DNA of 64,000 nt. Origin: Pyronema omphalodes (lineage: Eukaryota > Ascomycota > Pezizomycetes > Pezizales > Pyronemataceae). Location of the stretch: NCBI GenBank assembly GCA_024516155.1, contig JAJJXM010000027.1:552001-616000 (forward strand), read 5' to 3'. The translations under genes were made by a program, and so were the position numbers. The notes under the pieces are model-generated. The model was not told where the DNA came from and did not search any database. It saw only the letters and a program-made list of their open reading frames with translations. Below are positions 45,732-56,880 of this stretch, piece by piece; positions within the stretch are counted from its first letter, which is position 1; every line of letters starts with the position of its first letter.

Positions 45732-48700
45732 ATGGAAGCCGTCGACCCCAAAAGACCTCGACTACATTCTTGGACGGGTGGAGAATCCGGTGCTGCAGAT
45801 ACTATTGAAGCGGCTCTTCATCAATTCCAACATCCCACTTATTCGCCACATTCCACGTACTCAAATTTAACGGGATGGGGAGATGCAAAACCAAGATCGC
45901 AGAGCTACGGAGGAGCCAGTGGTGGCCTTGGAGCTCCAGGTGGTGTCCGGAGCAAAATGAAGATTGAGCAGCACTATACGCCATACGTTCCACTAGATAT
46001 AGGGGATTCCCAATCGCCGTCATCTGAGCATCCGCTGTCAGTAAATGCTCATGGTATGTCATCACCAACTGCGTCTGACCTGCACGCATTCGCAGCATTC
46101 CATGCTCAGCAAAGTCAACCGGATATGGATGCCGTCAATTCCGCAAATCCATCACCACCATCACAGTCGATTTCTAGACCACCATTGAAACCACTGTCCA
46201 CGTTGAAAGGAGGAACTTTCCATGATTCGACTAGCTATTATCAAACATCAACCGATCATCGAAACTCTATCAATACCAATGGAGTAGAAATGGGCTCGCC
46301 AGCAACCTATTCTGGTCAACAGAACCATCAACCCGTTAGCACAAGTCCTATGATCACTCAGGGAATGAATGTGGTGACGACATATCCACCACGGCGGAAA
46401 GCCATACGAGCAGCACAAGTACCAACATCCCCACATTCCATGGCCTTGTCCGGACCGGCGACTGACTGAAATAGGCATGCGACGCGTGTAGAGCACGTAA
46501 AGCTAAATGTGATGAAGGCCGACCCAGCTGCGGTTTCTGCAAAGAATCACAGGTCATATGTGTATATCGTGAAGTGCCACCACCCAAGTAGGCATTAGTT
46601 TTCTTATCCATCTTCTCTTGTTGGTCCTTATGACTCCGATGCTCAACTGCGGTGTAGGCAGGACCGAACGTTGCTCCAAATTCTCGATCGATTGGGTCGT
46701 GTCGAAACGCTACTGGATACTTTGAATTCAAAGACTGAGACGCAAACTCCACGATCAGATGGTTCGCCGAATCGGGCTTCAATTAAACCGGCAGCAATTC
46801 AGACACCGGCAACGCCAACAACTGCACCTCCAACTAACAGACCGAATCCACCGGGAAGCCCTCCGGATGATGATGAGCAACTTACCATTCCTTACCAACA
46901 CACCACTGCCGCAGACAAGTTGCTCCGATGGCCAACTATCCGAAAGCTTATTGACCCCGAGCTTCTGAAGCAGAAGACATACGCGCTCGATGAAGAACAA
47001 AACCGGGGAACTATCAGAGTCTATGGCCGAGGTGAGGAGAACGTCAGTGGGGGTGATGCAAATTTTGAGGAGAGTGATTGCTCATATCCGAGTTCGACCA
47101 ATTGGAACATGCTATACCCCGCTGCGGGGAATGAGTGGGATGGAGGGGGTGGGGAAAATAACCGAACAGGCGATACAATATTGGACGATTCAAACATGCC
47201 GGACGGAAACGGCGAACTGAATCCTGAGCTTCAGGATTATGGCGTCGGGGGGCTCGGTCCCAACGGAGAATTGCGTCTCGACATGCAAACGGTCCAAGAG
47301 CTTCTTAACAGCTACTTCAGTAACATCCACATTTTACATCCAATACTCGACAAGGCAACTATAACTCAGTCAGTGTATCGCTTTGCTGATCTCTTTAACG
47401 CCTTGCCGCAAGGAAACGCCCAGTCAAATGGGTTAGGGTTGGATAACGACACCAATGGCGTCAACACTTCCCCGCGAAACCCGCGGAATAATTCGATAAT
47501 AGGAAAGAGAAAGCGTAGTGATTCCATCCCACGATCATTACAGGTTTCAAGTTCCACTGCCAGTCAGAGGCCTATTCCAAGAACCGTTCACTCCGCCTTG
47601 GTCCTTCTCGTCTTAGCACTCGGCGCAGTATGTTTACATCGTCGACCAATTCCAGGACCTCTTCCAACAAAGGCCCGATACCCTGACTTGTTTATGGAAA
47701 CTACATCTCCATTTGGTTGTTCGACAACGCCAGGATATACCGATATATCTCAATACTCTCAACAACCTCTCGCTGGAAGTGGCACAAAGCCTGAACTTCG
47801 AAATGTTGACGTTATCCCCGGCCTTGCCTACTTCTCCCAGGCCATGGATATTCTTGGGCTCCTCATCGGTAGCAATGAACTTGAATCTGTACAGGCCGGA
47901 CTTCTTGCTGGACTGTATTGGGCCCAAATGGCTCGGATTCTGGATAGTTGGAAATGGATATCATGGGCATGTATGGGATGCCAGATTTTAGTCCGAACGT
48001 TTGTCTTCCAGACCTTTTTTTCATTTTATAATCTTGTCGGATGTTTCCTCTACTGTGTGCCATGTGTGTGTACCAGGAAGGAATGATTCACAGTGTATCC
48101 CTCTTATTATTCTCATGCAGTCACTAACTCTTCGTAGAAAGCTCAAGTCCGAGAAGAATCCTCATCGGAAAGACCTTATCCTCAGAGCCTTTTGGACCTG
48201 CCTACAGCTGGAAAGTGACTTCCTGGCTGAGTTGGATTTACCACCTAGTGGAATCTCCAGAATGGAGGACGAGATGTCAATGCCGAGTGGAATACCATCT
48301 CAGGTTTATAGCGAGCCTGCTATGCCGGATGATCAGCTAATCTGGATGTATTCGTTAGCTCATATTGCACTTCGGAAACTGCTAAACAGAGCTCATACTG
48401 CTCTGTACAAACAGGATAAGTCACACCTTGACTCACCAAATTCACTAGCCATTGCGAGGGAGCTTGATTATCAGCTCGAAGCTTGGAAATCTCATCTACC
48501 AGCTCCTCTACGATGGGAAGCTAATGATCCTCCGTCAAGCGACATTAATGCTGCTCGTTTGAGAGCAAAATACTACAGTGCTCGATACATCATTCATCGT
48601 CCCTTTGTTTATCACGCATTGCACGGAATCGATGTCCCTGGTGGGCTAGGAAACTATCTCAACCCTGACTCACCTACTCTTGACGAGCAAACTAGTGAGA

Positions 48701-49094
48701 GACGAGGAGAACTTACTCCCAATGAGCTTGAGATGGATTGTCGGAAGTGCCTCGAGGCCGCTATGAAAAGTACATCAGCATTCCATAAATTCGATCCCGA
48801 AAAGTCGCGACCCATAATTACAAATGTCTTTGGGACAGCACATGCGTAAGGACTGCTTTCCGAACATATCATACCCCCTGACACTGACAGCTGTTTAGAC
48901 AATTTGGAACCCTCTTGGTACTCCAGGCTGCGTATCAGTCTCGGGCTTTGCGGGGTATAGTCTCACGCGGTGTTTTGGCAGATCTTGTGAAGAAAACTCT
49001 GCCTTGGTTGAGGACTCTTGCGCCTATCTCGCCGGCGCTGAAGAGGGATCTTGCGATACTAGAGAATGCGTTGGCGAAGTTAGATCTTCCATAA
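45732..49094 (+). CDS. Zn2Cys6 fungal transcription factor
   Basis: Five exons (45732-46418, 46475-46587, 46658-47998, 48138-48845, 48899-49094) encode 1014 residues. The zinc cluster, residues 231-258, reads C-x2-C-x6-C-x6-C-x2-C-x6-C (CDACRARKAKC...CGFC...C) and is preceded by a basic stretch RRKAIRAAQ, with the junction between exons 1 and 2 falling directly before it. A short leucine-rich linker (LLQILDRLGRVETLL) follows and may dimerise. The middle-homology region of fungal-specific regulators is visible in YWAQMARILDSWKWISWACMG, then KNPHRKDLILRAFWTCLQL, ELDLPPSGI and YSARYIIHRPF. The third intron (139 bp) uses GTTTGT; I placed it by phase and by the expected joint VRT/KLK. The first 229 residues are Ser/Pro/Gln-rich. 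Targets are unknown; it is a neighbour of a dead glucosidase gene, which may be coincidence. Confidence 0.9.
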
Positions 49095-49379
49095 CTGCAG
49101 CTCTAGGGCGAGGAAGGCAGCTCTACGCAATTATTTTTCTTTGTTGATATTGGGTTTCGTCATATATTATACATAGGAAGGAAGGTCTTTTGTAACTGAT
49201 TTATTTGCTTTCTGTTTGTGGTTCTCGCCGGTTGGAAAGGTGGGGGTTTTTGTTTATCCGTTATCCGTCTCATTTATGGCATCATTCCACAGCACATCAC
49301 AATGTATCCAACGAACAACTGCAGCTTTTAGTACTCACATGAATGCCTCTAACATGATTCCCCACTCCACCACCATACC
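49095..49379. other. 3' region between the transcription factor and GH3 remnant
   Basis: Convergent 3' ends; T-rich 3' region of the transcription factor gene. Nothing else recognised. Confidence 0.5.
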
Positions 49380-52311
49380 ACAGTAGCGTGATTCAGATCT
49401 TCGGGGGGCCTGGCCACCACCATCCTCACCGGTTAATTGATCCATGAAAGCCACTCCTGAGCCCGAATTGTTGCCGTGCACCGAATATCCGCCGAACTTG
49501 CCGCGACGTGCACCTCGAATTCTGAATTCTCTTGGATTACCCAATTTCTCTTCTCCATGTTGATCCGAACGCGTACCTATCAAGTTCACAGCCCGCTATT
49601 CTCGCTTCGCCAGGATCCAGGAACATCTTCGCAAACCCCCTCAACTCCTTGATAGATCATGGTAACCCGCTCACCGACACTTGCGATACATAAAACTGAA
49701 TAACCTCCTTCCTGAACCGCTCACCAACATTATTAATCTCTATTTCAACAAGTAGCTTTGTTCCGTCTCTGAATACGGAGGCCGGTACGCCAATAGGCGA
49801 ATACTAGAACGTTGTATAGCTCAGACCAAAACGGAACGGGCATTGAGAAGCGACTTGAGCCTTATCATAATGACGACATCCTAGGTATATTCTCTCTTCA
49901 TATATGACGCGATTATTCTCTCCCGAATAATCTGCAAAGTGTACAATATCTTCCAGACGTTGGGGGAGTCACTGGAAGCTTTCTACTGCGGTTGATAGCG
50001 CCAGTCAGAGTATCAAAAAAGCGGTACCGAGCTCCTGTCCTCGGTACTACGCCTCAATGAGGAGGGGATTAGAAGTTGAGAAGAGCGGCTTCTAGAACGA
50101 GCAGAAGGGGAGGGAAACGTTGATCACCTGCACGACCGTTGTCGCATATGGAAGCCCCGGCATGATGATCGGTGTTCCGGATTGACTGATTGACGATAAA
50201 ATCGTGTTGGGGTTCGTTGCCTAAGTCCTGTCGATTAGTTCGTTCTGTCAACCAGGTAGTTCCATGCTCTTCTCTTATCGTATAATCCACTTTCCCATTC
50301 TATGTCTTTCCTTACCACCGGGACAACGATGTCAGACTGTCCAGCCAGGATCACTGCTTCATACATAAGATCTTCCTTCACCTCATCCACGAATTCAGCC
50401 CTGAAACAATCTATGTCCTCGTCTCAGTAGAGTTCATCCATGTAATGCACTGTAATCTGATCCAGCTCTCGCGAGATACCCTCACAGTGATGGTGTATGT
50501 TTCGCCGGCTAACATCTCCCGCTCAGCCGTTTACTCTGGCAAAGCATACCTGATAAACATCCTCGACCATTCCAAACTCTTATTGTTATCCATTATATCT
50601 ATAATTATAACCCTCTCCAATAAAATTCATCCCGGACCACATGTTTCAATCGAGAAAGTATACTTCCCAGAAGTCCTTGGCGTGAGTAATCCAGTGGCTC
50701 AATAAGTATACCTCATCCCGGACTTGAAAATCTGCTGTGGCAGATTATCATGACAGGACAACAACGTGCTGGTTCGATTTGCGCTATTAACTGCGGTATT
50801 TTGAAACTCCATGTTGCGTGATACCTCATAAAAATTCCGTGCTGTCCATTGTATGGTGATACTACGGTTTCGGAGAAGAGCGGGGCTAAATTGTTGGATG
50901 ACATCCTTTCACACACATAGTGACGAAAGCTGGGTAGTAGAGTGCGGCGTTATTAAAGAATTGTTCGTGATGAGTGCTGATGGTAGTGAGAATTAAGCGC
51001 GGTGCAGCTGTGGTTTTGTTAGCAGTTGAAAAAAAATCGTGCAGCACACGTACCCGCGACCTGCAGCGACGGTTTTGTTCGTGTTCGGGCTGACAAATGT
51101 GTTCTTGGTGGCGCTAAGTTGTGAAGCCATTGAGAGAAGCCCTGGGTTGTTCTGTAGGGGAGCAATGCCATCTCCTGCTGTCTTTTCGAGGAATGTTCGA
51201 TGTTCGGGGAGATTGTATGCCGCCGGTTCCTCGGGCCGATTCGGGTGCCGATGATTCGCTGTTTTATTTACCTTCACCAATTATCACTCTGGATTTGCAG
51301 GTGTTACTGAACTCACCAACCTCCAAATGCGCTCACACATGTATCCAAGTCTCCCATCTTCATAAAACCGTCGGTCACAGCATCTACAAAATTTCTCTCT
51401 CTCTTCCTTGATTGCCACCACTTCTCCAAATTCATCCCAGCTTGCTCACTCGGTACAATGCCGCTCATCCTAAACCAGTCACTCATCATCACACCCTTAT
51501 ATCCCTATTCCTTCCTCAGGACAGCATGCAATAAACACTTATTAGTGCTCGTTTAGGTTCCGTGGATATTTGAACAACGCCCCATAACACACCGCAGATT
51601 CAATTTCCTAGCCGCCATGTGCAACAGCACCAGGTGGAGCTCCCTTAAACGACGTTCCTCCATCTGCTGATGTACTTTTAATCTTCCAGTCTTTTGATAA
51701 TTTCCAGTAAAGTGCCTGATTTTCGTTCTAATTTCGTGTTTTTAAACGGCCTTGACATACCCCGCTGCCATCTGGCCTCCGAGAAGAGTGTCATCGCTGG
51801 ATAATGATTCGAAATTGCGATCGACAAATCGAAACCGGTAGAGGAAATCCAAGTAGGGTTCGTTAATGATGGAGATGGATGCACTGGATGCTAGGGCTAG
51901 GGCATGATGGAGATGGAAGAGCACAGTGCATTAGGGCTAGGCTCAACACACGGTCGGTGCTCGAATGATGTCGGCTTTTTTTGTTGCACATTTCGGTGGC
52001 GAGAAGATCGCCGAGTTTTTGAATGATGTTGAGATCCCGGATCGCGGGTAATGGAATCGCAATAGGCGCCATCGTGGTGTGGTGGTCGTGCCATCAACCA
52101 TGGCGCCGTCACGGATGCGGATGAGTCCATCAGAGGTCTGAAGGCCATCAGTATAGTTGGACTCATGGGGATTTTGGATAGGATATGCCTTTGTTTGTCA
52201 GATTCCGATTCGGGGTACTCCATGGGTTCGCCACTCGTCGACGCTGGAAATCATAAAAGCTTTCTCATCTAGGGTGAGCAGATAAAGCTTTAAAGAGACC
52301 CATTCATCCAT
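49380..52311 (-). pseudogene. Decayed GH3 beta-glucosidase with PA14 domain
   Basis: Pieces of a glycoside hydrolase family 3 enzyme appear in the right order on the minus strand but in different frames, separated by stops and frameshifts. From the N-terminus: LYLLTLDEKAFMISSVDEW with HGVPRIGI (52311-52200, then TGA), SDGLIRIRDGAMVDGTT (about 52145-52095), RNFESLSSDDTLLGG and AAGYVK (about 51830-51745), GVMMSDWFRMSG (about 51490-51455) where the Asp corresponds to the family nucleophile in the SDW motif, EHRTFLEKTAGDGIAPLQNN (about 51213-51155), a PA14 fragment SGKYTFSIETCGPG (about 50675-50630), and KELRGFAKMFLDPGE from the fibronectin-III-like end (about 49660-49610). In living fungal relatives this is an exo-acting beta-glucosidase of about 800-860 residues. 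Point decay without inserted elements suggests old loss. Confidence 0.85.
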
Positions 52312-53555
52312 GGCTTGGGAGGCTGTAGTGTCCATTTCTCCTAACGATCTGCAGTATACCAAGATGTCGCTAAGTAACGATGAACTTCTGAAGCAGAGCT
52401 ATGAGCTAAGTAGTTCGCTGCTTTATATTCAACCTTCGTCCATCGATGAATTTTATCGTGAGGGGAAAGCGGGGAACAAGTCCCGGATACTCCGTTAAAT
52501 TTCCAATCCAACCCCTACAGACTTCTCTGGGATCTTCAGTGTGCTCGTAGGCTTTGTCCATAGCCATCGAGATCCCTAGTGGGTTTCGAAAATATTCATC
52601 GTCACTCGGTGTCGCCTAGCTGTCCTCGCGCGGCCGCGGGTAAGGTTCCGTACCGGTGTACAGGGGTTGGTATTCCCGCGATGGATCTCATTGCCGCATC
52701 CACGATGGACATGTCAGTGCGATATGCGGAAAGGCAGCCGGCTGCGGTTGTATATGGAATCCAAGTTCCTGTTGCAGTATCGTGAGCAATAGAACAGTTC
52801 TCTCTGATGGGAGGATTCACAGATCGTTGTCTTGGCGGAGTCACATTCCCTTCACGGACATGTGCTCCTGTCCAAAGCAAACGACATCATCGCAAAAAAT
52901 TCCTCACGATGCATCCACTTAATCCAGTCTTCATATTCATTGCCGCGTTTACTCTCAAACTGCCGTGAGTCACTACTACTTCCATTAAACATCGTTGGAT
53001 GCCTACGTGAACGTTAACTGAATCCGGAACTAGGACGATGGAAACTTTGGACACCAACCGCGTCCGGTGGGAAGAGAAGTTTATATGCAGGAAGTTAGGG
53101 CCGAAACCCGAATTTCTCCACTGGCTAATAGCATTCGCTTCGGTCAGATGAGGTCTGCATGGGAACCGAAGTTACCGAAGTTGAGACAGAATGTGGAGAA
53201 ATGACATCACTTCATGATGGATGTTACTGGGCAAGGTTTCACGAAGCTTCATACAGAAATCATTCCATTCTATAGCATTACTGTACCAAGCGCTAAGGAA
53301 AAAGCGTCACCGGTCAGCAGAGCACTGCTGTTTTTGAGAAATATCTGCTGATGAAAAACAAATTTCCATAGGTAATGTGGCGGCGGATATTGACACTACC
53401 AAACCCTCACGTTTCAGCTCATGCTGATGGGATAACTTCGTGCTATATTATCGTGGAATTTATATATGAATTACTGATCAAGCCTTGCTTTTTCTTCAGT
53501 GCTCGGTACAGTGGACAAAAAAACGGAAAATGTTTTACCCGTTCCTCCTCCTCTT
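52312..53555. other. Region with a possible coding remnant
   Basis: On the minus strand about 52960-52860 reads EYEDWIKWMHREEFFAMMSF and about 52590-52500 reads GISMAMDKAYEHTEDPREVC in another frame, both protein-like but broken by stops. I cannot name a family. It may be a second decayed gene beside the GH3 remnant. Confidence 0.3.
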
Positions 53556-55999
53556 TTACTTTGTCGGCAGAGGTGGTGCGTCCGGATCTTCCATACACTG
53601 ATCCACACGCATTAAATCTTTCCCCGTTGCCTTTGCAATATCGATGAACTGCTGCAAATATTGAACGGTACTCGGATACAGATAATGTAGAACGACCAAA
53701 TTTCCTCCCTTCTCAACATCCCTCTTGAAGGCCTCGAGTTGCTTCTCGGGATTAGGACCCTGAGCCCACAGCCAATCCTGATTATCACTAGTTAGCTTCC
53801 GTTACCTTTCATCCCGGGTCTTCAACTCACCTCAACATCAACACTCCAGTTGATTATCTTTCCACCAGGAATCTTCGCTGCGACTCTTTCCCTAAACTTA
53901 GCACCCACATTTCCAAACGGCGGCCTAAAGTATTGACTCTCAATCCCGAGGGTCTGATTAAGCGCCTTAATATCCTGTTCAATCTCCCAATCGATATCCT
54001 CAACCTCCAAACTCTCCATTTTCGGATGTGTAAACGAATGCAAAGCAACTTGGTGTCCATCATCCAACATATCCCGATAAACATTCGTAAAATTATTACT
54101 CATATCCAGCAACGGTACACCAACCGTAAAAAACGTAACCTTTATCCTAGAATCCTTAATCGTCTTCATAACCGTCTGCGAAAACTCCGGAATTCCATCA
54201 TCAATAGCAAATGCAAAACTATTAGGTCTAGTGCATGCGAAAACTAATGGTGCAGTTTCAACCTTAGAAGGTACCTTCCAGGAAGAAGGAACCGAAGGCA
54301 CTAGTTCAATCTTCTTAAACACTGTAATATCAGGGGTGAATCCGTGTAATTTAATACCAATCACACGAGCCTTATCAATCTTGAAATGAGAAAATGGAAC
54401 ATAAATATCATTCCCCTTAGCATAACGAGCAGCATAAACATCATCCCAAGTTTCCGGAAACGGGGCGATATCAGGATTACAATCCTTATTATGTTGCAGG
54501 AGTCCAATACTGAATTTTGTTGATCCATTGAAGACAATATGAAGGTATGATGATTCATAAATCCTCATATCTTTACAGCTATCGGAAAATCGAGTGTAGT
54601 AATTATAGTCACTGTCGGGGAAGTTTATTGTTAGGCTTCCATTACCGATGCTTACGCTGGCATCGTAATCGCTCCCATGAGATTCGCCGAGTGAATTGGT
54701 GGACGGTGATGTAAAGGTATCGATAACCAGGGGAGAATTAGTGGCTGTTGGCGCGGGAACTGTCATCACTGGTGTTGTCGTTACCGCCGGTGACGACGGC
54801 AGTATTATTTCACTTGCTGTGGAACCGCAATAGAATGACATTGGTCCAAGTGTTACCGGATTGGAGAAGCTAGATAGTACTATGGCCACCAAATTCCCGG
54901 TATTTAATCCAGGATATCTCCCAAAGGAAATATCGTAAAGCTTTTCTTCTCCATCGAATGTCCAGCCAAGCTCAGTTGAACTTTTGGATTTGGAAATATG
55001 ATTAGAGGTGAGACAGTTGTCATTTGTTTGGAGCTCTATGGCGAAGGTGGTTCCTGCTGGGGCTTTTATCTTCATGCTGATTCCTCCGTATAGATTCGTC
55101 GCGTTGATGCACCCAAAGATGGAGTAGAAAAATCCCCCGTAGGCTTCTTTAGGTGTAAATGTTACTCGGTTGTCGTTAACTAGAATCGATTTCATAGTCC
55201 CATCATCGCCAGAGGCCTGTATATCTGTCAGCCAGCACCTTACATCCATCTCATCTTAAGATCTTCATACTTTCAATAAAGCATTATAGCCCAAAAAAGT
55301 CAACCTCGACTGACTCTGCCAATCATCAATCAACAGATTACTGCAAGCTGTCGTAGGCTGAGGCGAGGGTGTCACTATAGGTATCGAGGATGTCGAAAAT
55401 GCAGTAGTCGCCGTACTGGTAAAGGAAACCGCAGTCGAAGTACCAGCAGCACCAGTTGATGTTGCACTAGGAACCGGCACAATAGTAATACTAGGCACCG
55501 GTTGTGTACCTTTACACTTTAGACTGATTTCACCAATCTCCCATTCTCCCTGACTCATCCCCGACCAAACCACCGCCTTTAACCCTTCTCCATCTTTCAG
55601 GGCAACTGTAACAGTCTCCCAGCCATCTGTCAAAAGATCAATAGCGACAAACCGACTACTGGTAGTTCCTGTACAACCCTGGGAGACTTGAAGCTCAAAA
55701 GCTAACCTCCCCTTGGAGGGGCCTTTAATTAGATAGCTCACAGCGTCGAAGCTGGGGACGGTGCAAGAAGGCAGAGAAGAATAGAAATAGCTCGAGCCAT
55801 CTCTTTTTGGTGTGAGAAGAAGAGTTCCGGATCTTGATGCGGAAATAGAAGCCATGGAATTATCGTCACTAGTCCAGCCTCCTAGGGAATTCTTGTTGCT
55901 GGTCCATTGCGAGAAGTTGTCGAGGATTGTGGGACAGGATTGTGCTGTGATTAGGCTGAAGAGTGAGGCGGCTGGAAGGATCCAGTTGAAGATCTTCAT
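53556..55999 (-). CDS. Secreted NodB-type polysaccharide deacetylase with three N-terminal modules
   Basis: Exons 55999-55271, 55216-53831 and 53777-53556 (introns 54 and 53 bp, both phase 0) encode 778 residues. A signal peptide (MKIFNWILPAASLFSLITA) leads. Three diverged beta-rich modules follow at about 20-160, 230-385 and 405-555. They open with similar motifs (ILDNFSQW, LLIDDWQSQ, LVIDTFTSP), and a Ser/Thr/Pro-rich linker separates the first two. The catalytic NodB domain covers about 575-770: DDG (582-584), the metal-binding HSFTH (636-640) and RPPFG (674-678). The family removes N-acetyl or O-acetyl groups from chitin or other polysaccharides; chitin deacetylase is the likeliest role, acting at the cell wall or outside. 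The modules may be carbohydrate-binding, which is inference. No GPI signal is present at the C-terminus. Confidence 0.9.
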
Positions 56000-56880
56000 G
56001 ATTGAAAGATTTTGAGTGACGAGCTTTGTTGGACCTTGTCAAGATTTGTCGACGTTGGTCCAAGTAGCGAAGATCAACAACCAGAAACAGAGGGCTGATC
56101 CACTTTTATGTTTACCTGAGATTTCGACCCCATTTTATGGACCCTCAATTTTTACCAAGAACCATGTCCTCCCAAAAATTTGCGGTACCTAGACAATATC
56201 CAAATTTTGTTTCAGGAGTTCCCCAAGAGTAATCTAAGACCTTTTGAGACATAAAATCGGGATATTTTCTGAGCTTTTCGGGCCTAGTCGTAAGGATAAG
56301 CGCGGAGATGTACTTTATATTGCATATCCCGCTGGCTTGGCTATATAGAAGCCTAGGCAGTATGTGCTTTACAACGCATGTACATTACAGATGGATATCA
56401 CTGCCCTTATCGGTGGGTTTTAAGAATATTAAGGTTCGGGTTCCTCGCTTGATTTTCAAGTAAGGGATGTTGTGAATCTTAAAGTGTAGATCTCTTAAGC
56501 GACAAGACGGGTGACGATCTCAACATGTCTAACATAATGTCACGTCTTGGTCATGTTAAGTGGTTACCCGCATGCACATGTGAACGCTTCAGTTACTTTC
56601 AATCTATTCCATTGTTCTGTATTAATTCGTCTAATACAACCGTCTAACTGTACTTTTATCAAATTAAGGTGGCGTAGTAAACTCAACCAAGCCATTATCA
56701 AATATCAGGTATTCTTTCCTCTCTCAGTCTATAACTTTTCCCCTAAACTTCTCTGTCCGCCCGCGGTAAACATTAACTCCGCTCGCTCGGTATTACGTAA
56801 TTTGTAAATCAATCCTCAACTCCAGAACTCCAAAAAACATCAGCATACTGCATTACCTCCTCTCCCCATCATTCCAGCCC
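56000..56880. other. Intergenic between deacetylase promoter and ARMH3 3' end
   Basis: Both neighbours are on the minus strand. Short ORFs only; a pyrimidine-rich stretch (56710-56880) probably belongs to the ARMH3 3' region. Confidence 0.55.
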
